DNA from: an uncultured Pelagibacteraceae bacterium
Lineage (GTDB): Bacteria > Pseudomonadota > Alphaproteobacteria > Pelagibacterales > Pelagibacteraceae
Reading direction: 5' to 3'
Assembly (NCBI GenBank): GCA_902586495.1
Contig: CACIHQ010000002.1
Span: 40,001-104,000, forward strand
DNA length: 64,000 nt
The position numbers and the translations under genes were made by a program. The notes under the pieces are model-generated. The model saw only the letters and a program-made list of their open reading frames with translations. It was not told the origin of the DNA and made no database searches. Shown here piece after piece: positions 50,772 through 61,291 of this stretch. Numbering within the stretch: the first letter of the stretch is position 1; each line of letters opens with the position of its first letter.

Positions 50772-52030
50772 TTTTTAACTCTTTTAATTTTAACACCAAT
50801 TCTTTTCAGTTTTCCCTCTAAATTTTCATATCCCCTATCTAAATGGTAAATTCTATTAATAGAGGATTTACCGTCTGAAATCATTGCCGCTAAAACAAGT
50901 GCTACTGATGCTCTTAAATCACTAGACATTAACTCTGCACCAATAAATTTTGTATTTCCCTCAATTAAAGCTTTATTCTTTTTAATTTGAATATTTGCAC
51001 CAAGTCTTTGAAGTTCTCCAACATGAAGAAATCTATTTTCAAAAATATTTTCAGTAATTGAACTCTTTCCGTTTGCTCTACACATTAAAACCATTAATTG
51101 TGATTGCATGTCAGTCGCTATACCAGGCCATTCTTTTGTTTTTATATTTTTAATAGGTTTGATCTTTTTAGGTCCGGTTATTACAATCTTATTGACGTCA
51201 ATTTTTATTCTTGCTCCAACTTTTTTTAATAACTCAAGCTCCTTTTTTATGACATTTGGGTTAAAATTTTTAATCTCAAGATTACCTTTGGTGAGAGTTG
51301 CAGCTACACAAAAAGTACCAGCTTCAATTCTATCGGCCATAACAGTATATTCAGTTTGATTTAATTTGTCCGTGCCTAAAATTTTACATGTTCTTCCAAA
51401 CCATTTAATTTTTGCACCACCTGAATTCAAAAAATTTGTTAGATCTTTTATCTCAGGTTCTATAGCACAATTTTTCAAAACTGTTTTACCTTTTGCTAAA
51501 CATGCTGCTATAATTAAATTTTCTGTTGCACCAACACTTATTTTAGGAAATTTTATTATATTACCCTTAAGTCTTCCATTAGTTTTGGCTAAAATGTACC
51601 CATCTTTAATTTTATAGCTCATACCTAATTTTTTTAACGCTGAAAGATGATAATTTATTGGTCTAGCTCCTATCAAACATCCCCCGGGTAAAGAAGTTTT
51701 AGATTTATAAAATTTTGAAATTAATGGGCCTAAAACTAAAATCGATCCTCTCATCGTCTTAACAAGGGAGTAACTCGCGTAAGTTCTCATTTTCTTTTTG
51801 TTAATAATTTTTACAGTTTTTTTATCTTTGGATATAATAATTCTTGAACCAAGAGATTTTAATAAGCTTAGCATAGTCTTTATATCTTTTACTCTTGGTA
51901 AATTTTTTATAATTACTGGCTTATCAAATAGTAGAGTTGCAGCCAGAATCGGAAGGGATGCATTTTTGGATCCTGAAATTGAGACTTTACCCTTGAGTTT
52001 ACAAGGACCATTAATCAGAAATTTATCCAT
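50768..52030 (-). CDS. murA: UDP-N-acetylglucosamine 1-carboxyvinyltransferase
   Basis: GSKNASLPILAATLL, LPGGCLIGARPINYHL, TDMQSQLMVL. Confidence 0.95.
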   Translation of the reverse strand: MDKFLINGPCKLKGKVSISGSKNASLPILAATLLFDKPVIIKNLPRVKDIKTMLSLLKSLGSRIIISKDKKTVKIINKKKMRTYASYSLVKTMRGSILVLGPLISKFYKSKTSLPGGCLIGARPINYHLSALKKLGMSYKIKDGYILAKTNGRLKGNIIKFPKISVGATENLIIAACLAKGKTVLKNCAIEPEIKDLTNFLNSGGAKIKWFGRTCKILGTDKLNQTEYTVMADRIEAGTFCVAATLTKGNLEIKNFNPNVIKKELELLKKVGARIKIDVNKIVITGPKKIKPIKNIKTKEWPGIATDMQSQLMVLMCRANGKSSITENIFENRFLHVGELQRLGANIQIKKNKALIEGNTKFIGAELMSSDLRASVALVLAAMISDGKSSINRIYHLDRGYENLEGKLKRIGVKIKRVKK

Positions 52031-52033
52031 AAA

Positions 52034-52594
52034 TTACTTTTTTATTTTAGCAACTTGAATAGTGGTTTGTCCCTGATATTTGCCATTTTTTGATTTATAA
52101 GTCGTTTCTGGTTGTGTGTCAGATTTAAAAAATAAAAATTGAGCTATCCCCTCATTTGAATAAATTTTTGCAGGGTTAGGTGTTGTGTTGCTTAACTCAA
52201 TAACAATATTACCTTCAAACTCATTTTCAATAGGAGTAACATTACATATTATTCCTGTTCGGGCATATGTACTTTTACCAACACAAATACAAAGCACATC
52301 TTTTGGTATTCTAAAATATTCTATGGTTTTTGCTAAAACAAAGGAATTAGGTGGAATAATACAATAAGGTCCTTTTCTCTCTATAAAGTTATCGTCAGAA
52401 AAGTTTTTTGGATCAACTAAAGAGCTATTTACATTTGTGAATATCCTATATTCATCTGATATTCTTACATCATACCCCATGCTACTTAGTCCATAAGATA
52501 TTTTTCCTTCAGATACTTGATGATCTAAAAATGGCTCAATCATATCATGCTCTTCACACATTTTTTTAATCCAAGTATCCGGCTGTATAGACAT
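52034..52594 (-). CDS. dcd: dCTP deaminase
   Basis: [47 protein letters not shown]. Confidence 0.93.
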   Translation of the reverse strand: MSIQPDTWIKKMCEEHDMIEPFLDHQVSEGKISYGLSSMGYDVRISDEYRIFTNVNSSLVDPKNFSDDNFIERKGPYCIIPPNSFVLAKTIEYFRIPKDVLCICVGKSTYARTGIICNVTPIENEFEGNIVIELSNTTPNPAKIYSNEGIAQFLFFKSDTQPETTYKSKNGKYQGQTTIQVAKIKK

Positions 52595-52695
52595 TATTTT
52601 GATTTCTTTTTATTTTTTTTTTGAAAAATTTTTCTCTTTTTTAAATTCTTTTTAAGCGCCAGACTTAAGCGCTCATCTTTATTTTTTGTAATCAT
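52594..52695 (-). CDS. Putative 33-aa basic microprotein in the dcd operon
   Basis: [33 protein letters not shown]; start overlaps upstream ORF stop (ATGA), stop overlaps dcd start (TAATG). Confidence 0.6.
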   Translation of the reverse strand: MITKNKDERLSLALKKNLKKRKIFQKKNKKKSK

Positions 52696-52892
52696 TCTTT
52701 ATTAGGATTTGTGAGGAAATCTAAAGTTATTGGTTTTGATGTATCTAAAACTTTGTCTTTATTATCGTCTTTTTTAGGTCCTTCCTTCGCTAATCTTTTT
52801 GCTTTTTTTTCAGCAAGCTTTTTTTCTCTTTTAGCTTGCTTTTCCATAAGCTTAGCGCTTTTTGTTGATTTATAATCGTAATGAATTCCCAT
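52692..52892 (-). CDS. Small Lys-rich hypothetical protein
   Basis: 66-aa ORF coupled to the 33-aa ORF and dcd. Confidence 0.65.
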   Translation of the reverse strand: MGIHYDYKSTKSAKLMEKQAKREKKLAEKKAKRLAKEGPKKDDNKDKVLDTSKPITLDFLTNPNKE

Positions 52893-52992
52893 AAAATTTC
52901 CTTGGTAAGATATAAATCATATTATTCAAAAAATTAAGGCAATAATTTGAAAAAAATGCTTTATTATCAATGTAATTAGAATTGATTTAACT

Positions 52993-53066
52993 GCTCCTAT
53001 AGTTAAATGGTATAACGTGTCCATGGTAAGGATAAATTTCAAGTTCGATTCTTGGTGGGAGCACCA
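52993..53066 (+). tRNA. tRNA-Thr (GGT)
   Basis: Acceptor GCTCCTA/TGGGAGC, anticodon stem-loop TGTCC-ATGGTAA-GGATA, encoded CCA. Confidence 0.85.
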
Positions 53067-53789
53067 TTAATTTTTATAAAATAACTTTCTTAAAAAAATC
53101 GTAATTAAAACTAAGCTTAAGAAAGCTAAAATTGGAATATATATTTCAGGTGAAAAAATTATTTCTGTAATTTTGGGTAATTCTGAATTTTGATCTATTA
53201 TTTTTTCTAAGCCACTACCTATAGAAACTACTAAGAAACTTTGTGGAACAATACCTATAAAAGACGCAAAGAAAAAATTTCTTGTTTTTACATTAAAAAT
53301 TGTGGGCAAGATACAACTAAGCTGCCAAGGTATGCCTCCAATAAATCTATAAATTAACAAATAATAGAATTCAGATTTTTTAAATTTGTTCTCAAGATTT
53401 TCATACTTGCTTAAAAATTTTTCTCTGATCAGATCTTTAAGAAAATAATTTCCAAATTCATAAAGAAATGTTGCACCTACACTTAAGCCTATTACAACAA
53501 TAGCAGTCCCTATCCACTTCCCAAATAAAAATCCTCCAAGCAAAGCGATAGGTGAACCAAATCCTAAAAATGGAAATACCCACAATATTGTGAAAACTAA
53601 AAAAATTAAAGAAATTAAAAATAAATTAGAATTTTTGAGTTTTTGAAAATAAATTTTATTATCTTTAATAAAATCATAAGAAGTTATCTCTTGAATACTA
53701 AACTTTGAAAAAAAAATTAATAAGAAAACAGTTATTAAAGTTAAATAACATAAACCTATGATTATTTTAGTTTTTTTAGCTTTTTCCAT
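53067..53789 (-). CDS. TVP38/TMEM64 (VTT/DedA-like) family membrane protein
   Basis: Multiple TM helices, GSPIALLGGFLFGKWIGT, YRFIGGIPWQLSCILPTIFNV. Confidence 0.82.
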   Translation of the reverse strand: MEKAKKTKIIIGLCYLTLITVFLLIFFSKFSIQEITSYDFIKDNKIYFQKLKNSNLFLISLIFLVFTILWVFPFLGFGSPIALLGGFLFGKWIGTAIVVIGLSVGATFLYEFGNYFLKDLIREKFLSKYENLENKFKKSEFYYLLIYRFIGGIPWQLSCILPTIFNVKTRNFFFASFIGIVPQSFLVVSIGSGLEKIIDQNSELPKITEIIFSPEIYIPILAFLSLVLITIFLRKLFYKN

Positions 53790-53880
53790 TATTGTTCATC
53801 GTATTCATAAATCTTATATTTGCTATTTATATATTTAATTATTATAAAGATTGAAATTTTTTATATATTTAACTAGATTT

Positions 53881-54042
53881 ATGAAAAGAACCTATCAACC
53901 CTCTCGCGTAAAAAGAAGTCGAACACATGGTTTTCGTTCCAAAATGAAAACCAAAGGTGGAAGAAAACTTTTGAAAAGAAGGAGAGCTAGAGGCAGAAAG
54001 AATTTAACAGTATCTTCTACTGTAAAAAGAAAAAGAAAATAA
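53881..54042 (+). CDS. rpmH: 50S ribosomal protein L34
   Basis: [42 protein letters not shown]; start at 53881. Confidence 0.95.
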   Translation: MKRTYQPSRVKRSRTHGFRSKMKTKGGRKLLKRRRARGRKNLTVSSTVKRKRK

Positions 54043-54051
54043 GTTAATTCA

Positions 54052-54393
54052 ATGAAAAGCAAAATAGTTGCTCTTTCAAAAAACGAAGAATTTAAATCAC
54101 TACTAAAAAAGAAAAAAATATCTAATAAATTTGTTACTATTTTTTTCGGCCATTTAGTTAAAAAAAATAATAAGAAATTAAATATTTCATTTGTGACAAA
54201 AAAAAAATTAGGAAATGCTGTGAATAGAAATAAAATAAAGAGAAGATTAAGAAATATTATGGATGATGCGGACAAAAAGATATCCTTGAAATATGATTAT
54301 TCATATCTTGTTATTGCTAAGCCAACTATGTTACATAATGATTTTGAAATAATAAAAAATACCTTATTTAAGGATTTTGAGAAAATTAAATAA
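54052..54393 (+). CDS. rnpA: Ribonuclease P protein component
   Basis: [16 protein letters not shown] motif. Confidence 0.93.
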   Translation: MKSKIVALSKNEEFKSLLKKKKISNKFVTIFFGHLVKKNNKKLNISFVTKKKLGNAVNRNKIKRRLRNIMDDADKKISLKYDYSYLVIAKPTMLHNDFEIIKNTLFKDFEKIK

Positions 54394-54629
54394 TGAAAAT
54401 TTTAACTAAAACGTTAATACAAGTTATCAAGGGATATAAATTTCTTATAAGCCCCTTGCTTGGTAATAATTGTAGATATTATCCAAGTTGCTCAGATTAC
54501 AGTATTGAAGCACTGAGAACTTTTGGTTTTTTCAAAGGTTTATACATGATTATTAAAAGAGTTTTATCATGCCATCCTTTTAAAGAAGGTGGAATTGATC
54601 CAGTAAAAAAAGAAATGGAAAAAAAATAA
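54393..54629 (+). CDS. yidD: Membrane protein insertion efficiency factor YidD
   Basis: [30 protein letters not shown]. Confidence 0.95.
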   Translation: MKILTKTLIQVIKGYKFLISPLLGNNCRYYPSCSDYSIEALRTFGFFKGLYMIIKRVLSCHPFKEGGIDPVKKEMEKK

Positions 54630-56308
54630 TGGACTCCAAGAATGTAATTGCTGCTATTGCGCTATCTTCTGCGGTTATTGTTTTGTGGTCTTTATTTTTT
54701 ATACCAGAACAGCAGACTATAAATCAAGATCTTGTAGAAAAAAAAAAAATTGAAAAAAATACAGACACCCCATCATTAGATCAAAAAGAGAAGGTAATCG
54801 CATTATCAAGAGATGACGCATTAATTCAAAATAAGAGAATAAAATTTGAAAATGACAATATTATTGGATCGATATCGTTAAAGGGTGCAACAATAGATGA
54901 CTTAACCTTTAAAAACTACAAAGTAAATTTGAATGAGGAAAAAAAAGTAACCTTGTTAGGACCAAGAAACATTACGGAAGGATATCTTATTGAGAGTGGC
55001 TTTGTGACATCTGATAAAAATGTTGAAATTCCGAACTCAAATACAATTTGGTCATTTGATGGTAATGATAAATTGACTGTAAAATCTCCTATTAGACTTT
55101 ACTGGATGAGCGAACAAGGTTTAAGATTTGAAAAGGAAATTTCTATAGATGATAAATATCTTTTTACAATAAAACAAAAAATAATTAATCAAAGTGATAA
55201 AAAATATGACTTTTATTCTTATGGTCAGATAATAAGAAATGAAATTCCAGATATTATTGATTTTTTAATACTTCACGAAGGTTTAATCGCAACCTTAGAT
55301 GACGAATTATTTGAGGAAGATTATGATGATATTCAAGAAAAAAAGTTTTCTAAAATAGCCAAAAAAGGTTGGTTGGGTATAAGTGATAAATATTGGATCA
55401 CATCATTAATTCCCCCAAAAGATAAAGAATTTAAAACAACATTTGATTATAAAAATAAATTTAGAGCAAACTTTATAGCCACAGAACCATTAAATTTAAA
55501 TGAAAATAACTTTGTAGAGGAAGAATTAAAAGTGATTGTTGCAGCTAAAAGAGTAGACGTGATTGATGGTTATGCGGAGTCATTAAATATAGAAAAATTC
55601 GATCTTGTAATAGACTGGGGTTTTTTATACTTTATAACAAAACCTCTTTTTTATAGTATAGATTATTTTTTCAAACTACTTGGAAATTATGGTTTAGCAA
55701 TTATCGCAATAACTATTTGCATCAGACTTGCTTTTTTTCCACTAGCAAACTTCTCATTTAGAAGCATGGCTAAAATGAAAGCTCTACAGCCAGAAATGGT
55801 TCGACTAAAGGAACTTCATAAAGATGATAAAATGAAACTGCAACAATCAATGATGGCATTGTACAAGAAAGAAAAAGTTAATCCAATGTCTGGATGTTTG
55901 CCAATTCTTGTCCAAATTCCAGTTTTTTTTGCTTTATATAAAGTTCTGTTCGTAACAATTGAAATGAGACAAATGCCATTCTATGGGTGGATCCATGATT
56001 TAAGTGAGAGAGATCCTACAAGTATATTTAATATTTTTGGTTTATTACCTTATGATGTTCCAAGTTTCTTGGTTATTGGAGCCTGGCCAGTAGCAATGGG
56101 GGTTTCGATGTGGGTACAACAAAAATTAAATCCTGCACCTACTGATCCAATGCAGGCTAAAATTTTTGCTTTCTTCCCACTTTTCTTAACTGTAATACTA
56201 GCACCATTCCCAAGTGGGTTAGTTATTTACTGGACTGTTAATAATATTTTAACAATGGCTCAGCAAGTATTTATTATGAGAAGAACAACAGTCAAAACGA
56301 CAACCTAA
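54629..56308 (+). CDS. yidC: Membrane protein insertase YidC
   Basis: RSMAKMKALQPEMVRLKELHKDDKMKLQQSMMALYKKEKVNPMSGCLPILVQIPVFFALYKVL. Confidence 0.97.
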   Translation: MDSKNVIAAIALSSAVIVLWSLFFIPEQQTINQDLVEKKKIEKNTDTPSLDQKEKVIALSRDDALIQNKRIKFENDNIIGSISLKGATIDDLTFKNYKVNLNEEKKVTLLGPRNITEGYLIESGFVTSDKNVEIPNSNTIWSFDGNDKLTVKSPIRLYWMSEQGLRFEKEISIDDKYLFTIKQKIINQSDKKYDFYSYGQIIRNEIPDIIDFLILHEGLIATLDDELFEEDYDDIQEKKFSKIAKKGWLGISDKYWITSLIPPKDKEFKTTFDYKNKFRANFIATEPLNLNENNFVEEELKVIVAAKRVDVIDGYAESLNIEKFDLVIDWGFLYFITKPLFYSIDYFFKLLGNYGLAIIAITICIRLAFFPLANFSFRSMAKMKALQPEMVRLKELHKDDKMKLQQSMMALYKKEKVNPMSGCLPILVQIPVFFALYKVLFVTIEMRQMPFYGWIHDLSERDPTSIFNIFGLLPYDVPSFLVIGAWPVAMGVSMWVQQKLNPAPTDPMQAKIFAFFPLFLTVILAPFPSGLVIYWTVNNILTMAQQVFIMRRTTVKTTT

Positions 56309-56330
56309 ATTTTTAATTAAAAATAAGTCA

Positions 56331-57179
56331 ATGAACTTAAAAGAAATACTTCCTGAAAATGGACCCCCAATAAACGAGGTTAATAAATATATAGAAAAAT
56401 ATAAAAATGACTTGATAGTCATTAAATATGGAGGAAATGTTTTAATTGATAGAAATATTTTTGATAATTTTATTACTGATTTAAGTATTTTAAATAAATT
56501 AGGTCTTTCAGTGATTGTTGTTCATGGTGGAGGTCCACGAATTAAGAGAGAATTAGATAAATCTAATATACAATCAAAATTTATAAGAGGGCTAAGAGTT
56601 ACTAATGAAAAAATTATAAAAATTGTTGAGTCGGTCTTAATAGATTTTAACAATGATATTGTAAGCTCTTTGGACAAAAAAAATACAGAAGCAGTTTCAA
56701 TCCATACTAAAAAAGATAATATTATTGAGGTCGTACCAGAGGCAAAAGAACTGGGGTTTGTTGGTCTACCAAATAGGATTAATAATGATATTTTATTAGA
56801 TATAATTCAACAAAATAAAATACCGATTATTTCACCATTAGGCTTAGATAAAAAGAATCAAACACATAATATTAATGGTGATACTGCAGCAATGGCTATA
56901 GCCAAATCTGTTAAATCAAGAAGATTACTATTGATGACAAATGTTGATGGTGTTTTGAATAAAGAAAAAAAACTTATAGATGAGATATCTTCATCTGAGA
57001 TTATAGAAATGATAAAAAATGAGACAATTACAGAAGGAATGATACCTAAAATAAATGCTTGTCTAGATGCTGTTAATAATGGAGTTACAGCAGCTGGTAT
57101 AATTAATGGTACGAAACAACACTCTTGTTTGTGGGAAATTTTCTCAGACAAGGGATCGGGTACATTAATCAGAAAATGA
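56331..57179 (+). CDS. argB: Acetylglutamate kinase
   Basis: VIKYGGNVL, VVHGGGPRI, NINGDTAAMAIAKS. Confidence 0.94.
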   Translation: MNLKEILPENGPPINEVNKYIEKYKNDLIVIKYGGNVLIDRNIFDNFITDLSILNKLGLSVIVVHGGGPRIKRELDKSNIQSKFIRGLRVTNEKIIKIVESVLIDFNNDIVSSLDKKNTEAVSIHTKKDNIIEVVPEAKELGFVGLPNRINNDILLDIIQQNKIPIISPLGLDKKNQTHNINGDTAAMAIAKSVKSRRLLLMTNVDGVLNKEKKLIDEISSSEIIEMIKNETITEGMIPKINACLDAVNNGVTAAGIINGTKQHSCLWEIFSDKGSGTLIRK

Positions 57180-57865
57180 ATTTAAAAGAAAAAAAATATC
57201 TGCTACTTGATCTTGATGGTGTTTGTTATGGTAAGCATAACAACTATTCGTTAGAGCGTGTATTTGGTCAGGTTTCAAAGAGAATGACTCAATTTATATC
57301 TGAAAAACTTAATATTGATAAAGATAAAGCTAAAGAACTACAAACTAATTACTTCTATAAATATAATACATCATTAAGGGGATTAATGGTTCATGATGGA
57401 ATATCGCCAGATGAATTTTTGTCTTATGTTCATGAAATTGATTTATCATTTATGAAAGAAGATAAAATTATGAGAAACGAACTTCAACAATTAGATATGG
57501 AAAAATTCATCTTTACTAATGGAAGTGCTGATCATGCTGCTAATATCTTAACTCACCTAGGTGTGTATGATTTATTTGGAAGAGAGAAGGTTTTTGACAT
57601 TAAAGATGCTGGTTATGTGCCTAAACCAGAGGCAGAAACTTTCGACTTAATGATCAAAAAATTTGGTATAAATCCAAAAGAGACTATTTACATTGAGGAT
57701 ATAGCTAAAAATTTAAGTATAGGTCATGAACGAGGATGTACAACTGTTTGGTTAATTAATGATGAGCATTTTGGAAAAATGGATGCAGATAAAGATTTTA
57801 TTTCACACAAAATTGAAAATCTGTCTTTATTTCTAAAAGAAATAAGGTTATTAAAAAGTAATTAA
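57176..57865 (+). CDS. HAD-family pyrimidine 5'-nucleotidase-like hydrolase
   Basis: [33 protein letters not shown] overlap with argB. Confidence 0.85.
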   Translation: MNLKEKKYLLLDLDGVCYGKHNNYSLERVFGQVSKRMTQFISEKLNIDKDKAKELQTNYFYKYNTSLRGLMVHDGISPDEFLSYVHEIDLSFMKEDKIMRNELQQLDMEKFIFTNGSADHAANILTHLGVYDLFGREKVFDIKDAGYVPKPEAETFDLMIKKFGINPKETIYIEDIAKNLSIGHERGCTTVWLINDEHFGKMDADKDFISHKIENLSLFLKEIRLLKSN

Positions 57866-57867
57866 TC

Positions 57868-58695
57868 ATGTCTTTAGAAAAAATTATCAATGACGCTTGG
57901 GAAAATAAGGATCAGGTGAATCCTAATTCGGACCAGTCTTTAAAGGATGCTATAAATCAAGTAATTGCAAATTTGGATAGTGGTAAATCGAGAGTTGCTG
58001 AGAAAATAAATGGAGAATGGGTAACTCATCAGCACCTTAAGAAAGCTATAATGTTAAGTTTTAGGATATACCCAATGGAAAATTTAAATGGCCCATATAG
58101 TAGTTGGTATGATAAATCACATTTATTAAAAGGTAAAACTGCAGGATGGACCAAAGCTGATCATGAAAAAGCAGGTTTTAGAATGGTTCCGAACTCACCA
58201 GTAAGAAAAGGTTCATTTGTAGGAAAAAACGCTGTTCTTATGCCATGCTATGTAAACATTGGAGCATATATTGACGAAGGAACGATGATAGATACTTTTG
58301 CAAGAGCTGGTAGTTGTTGTCAGATTGGTAAGAATTGCCATATTTCTGCAGGTTCGGGTGTTGGTGGAGTTCTAGAGCCCGCGCAAGCTTTACCAACAAT
58401 CATAGAAGATAATGTATTTCTTGGAGCGATGTCAGAGGTAGTTGAAGGCGTAATTGTTGGAGAAGGTTCAGTTTTAAGTATGGGTATGTATATTGGTCAA
58501 TCAACTAAAATAGTTGAAAGGAAAACTGGGAAAATTACTTATGGTAAAATACCACCTTATTCAGTTGTAGTTCCAGGCTCGTTGCCTGATAAAAATAATT
58601 CTTCTGCACCCTCCTTGTATTGTGCAGTAATAATTAAACAAGTCGATGAAAAAACAAGATCTAAAACTTCTATTAACGACCTCTTAAGAGACTAA
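57868..58695 (+). CDS. dapD: 2,3,4,5-tetrahydropyridine-2,6-dicarboxylate N-succinyltransferase
   Basis: Hexapeptide-repeat protein with [47 protein letters not shown]. Confidence 0.95.
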   Translation: MSLEKIINDAWENKDQVNPNSDQSLKDAINQVIANLDSGKSRVAEKINGEWVTHQHLKKAIMLSFRIYPMENLNGPYSSWYDKSHLLKGKTAGWTKADHEKAGFRMVPNSPVRKGSFVGKNAVLMPCYVNIGAYIDEGTMIDTFARAGSCCQIGKNCHISAGSGVGGVLEPAQALPTIIEDNVFLGAMSEVVEGVIVGEGSVLSMGMYIGQSTKIVERKTGKITYGKIPPYSVVVPGSLPDKNNSSAPSLYCAVIIKQVDEKTRSKTSINDLLRD

Positions 58696-58697
58696 AA

Positions 58698-59855
58698 ATG
58701 AAAACTTTAAATGAGTTAAAATTAGCTAAAGAGCTAATCAGATTTCCTTCTATCACCCCAGTTGATGCTGGGGTAATGAAATTTTTAGAAAAAAAATTAA
58801 AAAAATTAGGTTTCAAAACAAAAATATTAGAATTTAAAGAAAGAGGATTTCATCCTGTGAAAAACTTGTATGCAAGATTGGGATCTAAGAAACCGAATTT
58901 TATGTTTGCAGGACATGTTGATATTGTCCCTCCAGGAAACATTAAGGATTGGACAGTAAATCCATTTAAACCATCTATCAAAAAAGGCCATTTAATTGGG
59001 AGAGGTGCAAATGATATGAAAAGCTCTGTTGCAGCTTTTGTATCTGCTGTAAGCACTTTTTTATCAAAAAATAGAAAATTCAACGGATCAATAAGTTTAC
59101 TTATTACAGGAGATGAAGAAGGTGATGCAGTAAATGGCACCAAAAAAGTTGTAGATTATTTAAAAAAAAGGAAAGAGAAAATTAACTTTTGTCTTGTTGG
59201 TGAACCAACAAATCCAAATAAATTAGGTGAAATGATAAAGATTGGACGTAGGGGTAGTTTAACTGGTAAATTAAATATTTTTGGTCAGCAAGGCCATGTT
59301 GCATATCCTCATAGAGCTAATAATCCCTCAACTATAATTGTAAAAATTTTAAAAGAATTAAAAGATATTAAATTTGATAGAGGATCAAAAAACTTCCAAC
59401 CTACAAACTTAGAGGTTACAAAAATAAATATAAATAATAACGCTGATAATGTTATCCCGGCTATGGCTGAGGCAACATTTAATATAAGGTTTAATAATAA
59501 ACATTCGTCAAATTCTATTAAAAATAGACTTAATAAAATTTTTAAAAAAATAACCAAGAAAAATAAATCAAAATTTAAAATTGATTATAGAGTTTCAGGT
59601 GAGGCATTTCTAACAAAGCCAAATGAAACAACGCGCATGATACAAAATATCATAAAAAAAGTGACCAAAATTAAACCAAAGCTATCTACTACAGGTGGAA
59701 CCTCAGATTTAAGATTCATAAGAAAAATATCACCTGGATTAGAATTTGGGCTTGTTGGAAAAACAATGCATAAAGTTGATGAAGCCGTATCTTTAAAAGA
59801 TTTGAAAAATCTTAAGAAAATTTATGAAAACATTTTAATAAATTATTTTAAATGA
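58698..59855 (+). CDS. dapE: Succinyl-diaminopimelate desuccinylase
   Basis: FAGHVDIVPPG, GRGANDMKSSVAAFV, TGDEEGDAVNGT. Confidence 0.95.
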   Translation: MKTLNELKLAKELIRFPSITPVDAGVMKFLEKKLKKLGFKTKILEFKERGFHPVKNLYARLGSKKPNFMFAGHVDIVPPGNIKDWTVNPFKPSIKKGHLIGRGANDMKSSVAAFVSAVSTFLSKNRKFNGSISLLITGDEEGDAVNGTKKVVDYLKKRKEKINFCLVGEPTNPNKLGEMIKIGRRGSLTGKLNIFGQQGHVAYPHRANNPSTIIVKILKELKDIKFDRGSKNFQPTNLEVTKININNNADNVIPAMAEATFNIRFNNKHSSNSIKNRLNKIFKKITKKNKSKFKIDYRVSGEAFLTKPNETTRMIQNIIKKVTKIKPKLSTTGGTSDLRFIRKISPGLEFGLVGKTMHKVDEAVSLKDLKNLKKIYENILINYFK

Positions 59856-60775
59856 AAACAGCAATCATAAATTCTGACTCCTATGAGAAACATAACACTG
59901 GCGATGGTCATCCTGAACAGCCTAAAAGAGTAGTTGCTATAAAAGAAGAGTTAAAAAAAAGAAAAGACCTAATCTGGGATAAGCCAGATAATGTTCCTGA
60001 TGATATATTGTCTATGACACATTCAAAAGACTATATAAATAATTTAAAAGATTCTTTTCCTCAAAAAGGCCTTAAGTTTCTAGATGGCGATACTGTTGTA
60101 TCACCCGAAAGTAAAAAAGCAGTTTTTGATGCTGCTGGTTCAACAATAAGAGCAATTGATGGAATAGAGAGTAGTCAATTTAAAAATGCATTCTGTTTGG
60201 CTAGACCACCTGGGCACCATGCTGAAAAAAATAAAGCTATGGGATTTTGTTGTATATCAAACGCGGGAATAGCAACAAACTATTTAGTGTCAAAATATAA
60301 ATACAAAAAAATTGCCTGTGTAGATTTTGACGTGCACTGGGGTAATGGAAATTATGATGTCATGCGTAATAATAAAAATTCATTATATATTTCTACGCAC
60401 CAACATCCTTTTTATCCTGGGGGTGGAACAGATAAAGATAAAGGAGACTTTAATAATTCATTGAATATCCCTTTGCCCGCTGGGACTAACTCCGAAGAAT
60501 ACTTTAATGCATTTGATAGGGTGTTAGAAAGATTAGTTCAATATAAACCAGATTTTCTCATATTTTCAGCAGGCTTTGATGCACATAAAGATGATCCATT
60601 AGCTCAATTTCAACTTAGTTCAAAAGATTTTTATGAAATTACTAGAAGAACATTAGCGGCTACTAACAGGTTTACCGCAGGTAAAGTTGTTTCTATACTT
60701 GAAGGTGGATATGATTTAAATGCTTTAGCAGAAAGCGCCAACGAACATGTTAATGCATTGGTAGAATTCAATTGA
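59852..60775 (+). CDS. Histone deacetylase/AcuC/AphA-family deacetylase
   Basis: RPPGHHAEKNKAMGFCCISNAGIA, ACVDFDVHWGNGNYDVM, SAGFDAHKDDPLA, EGGYD. Confidence 0.93.
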   Translation: MKTAIINSDSYEKHNTGDGHPEQPKRVVAIKEELKKRKDLIWDKPDNVPDDILSMTHSKDYINNLKDSFPQKGLKFLDGDTVVSPESKKAVFDAAGSTIRAIDGIESSQFKNAFCLARPPGHHAEKNKAMGFCCISNAGIATNYLVSKYKYKKIACVDFDVHWGNGNYDVMRNNKNSLYISTHQHPFYPGGGTDKDKGDFNNSLNIPLPAGTNSEEYFNAFDRVLERLVQYKPDFLIFSAGFDAHKDDPLAQFQLSSKDFYEITRRTLAATNRFTAGKVVSILEGGYDLNALAESANEHVNALVEFN

Positions 60776-60805
60776 TAAATATCTAGCCCATCATAAATCA
60801 ACTTC

Positions 60806-61291
60806 ATGAAATTATACAAAATAAGAAAATCAAAAATTGATAATAAAGGTCGTGGACTTTATGCTACCAAAAATATTAAAGAAGGTACAAAAATTATTAA
60901 TTACTTAGGAAAAATAATTACAAATAAAGAAGTTGAAGAGTCAGATAAATATGACAATAAAAAACCTATTTATCTATTTACTATAAATAAAAAATATACC
61001 TTAGATGGTGATTTCTCATTTAATGTTGCTGGATTGGTAAATCATAGTTGTGATGCGAATGCACGTTATGATGGTAAAGGTTTAAAAATTTGGATAACAG
61101 CTGATAGAGATATTAAAAAGGGCGAAGAGATAACTTGTGATTATGGTTTTAGTTTTGATAAAGAAGATTACAAGCAATTTCCTTGTAAATGTAAATCAAA
61201 AAATTGTTGTGGTTTTATAATTCGTGAGGAAAGTAGATGGCGAATACACCGTAAATTTGCAATGAGTAATAAAAAAAAAATTAATAAATAA
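60806..61291 (+). CDS. SET-domain protein-lysine methyltransferase with post-SET Cys motif
   Basis: KGRGLYATKNIKEG, LVNHSCDANARY, KKGEEITCDYGF, CKCKSKNCCGFI. Confidence 0.9.
   Translation: MKLYKIRKSKIDNKGRGLYATKNIKEGTKIINYLGKIITNKEVEESDKYDNKKPIYLFTINKKYTLDGDFSFNVAGLVNHSCDANARYDGKGLKIWITADRDIKKGEEITCDYGFSFDKEDYKQFPCKCKSKNCCGFIIREESRWRIHRKFAMSNKKKINK

Noticed and set aside
52993-53066. Possible tRNA-Gly reading
   Set aside because: The 7-nt anticodon loop ATGGTAA gives GGT and the stem-loop resembles tRNA-Thr; Gly would require shifting the stem
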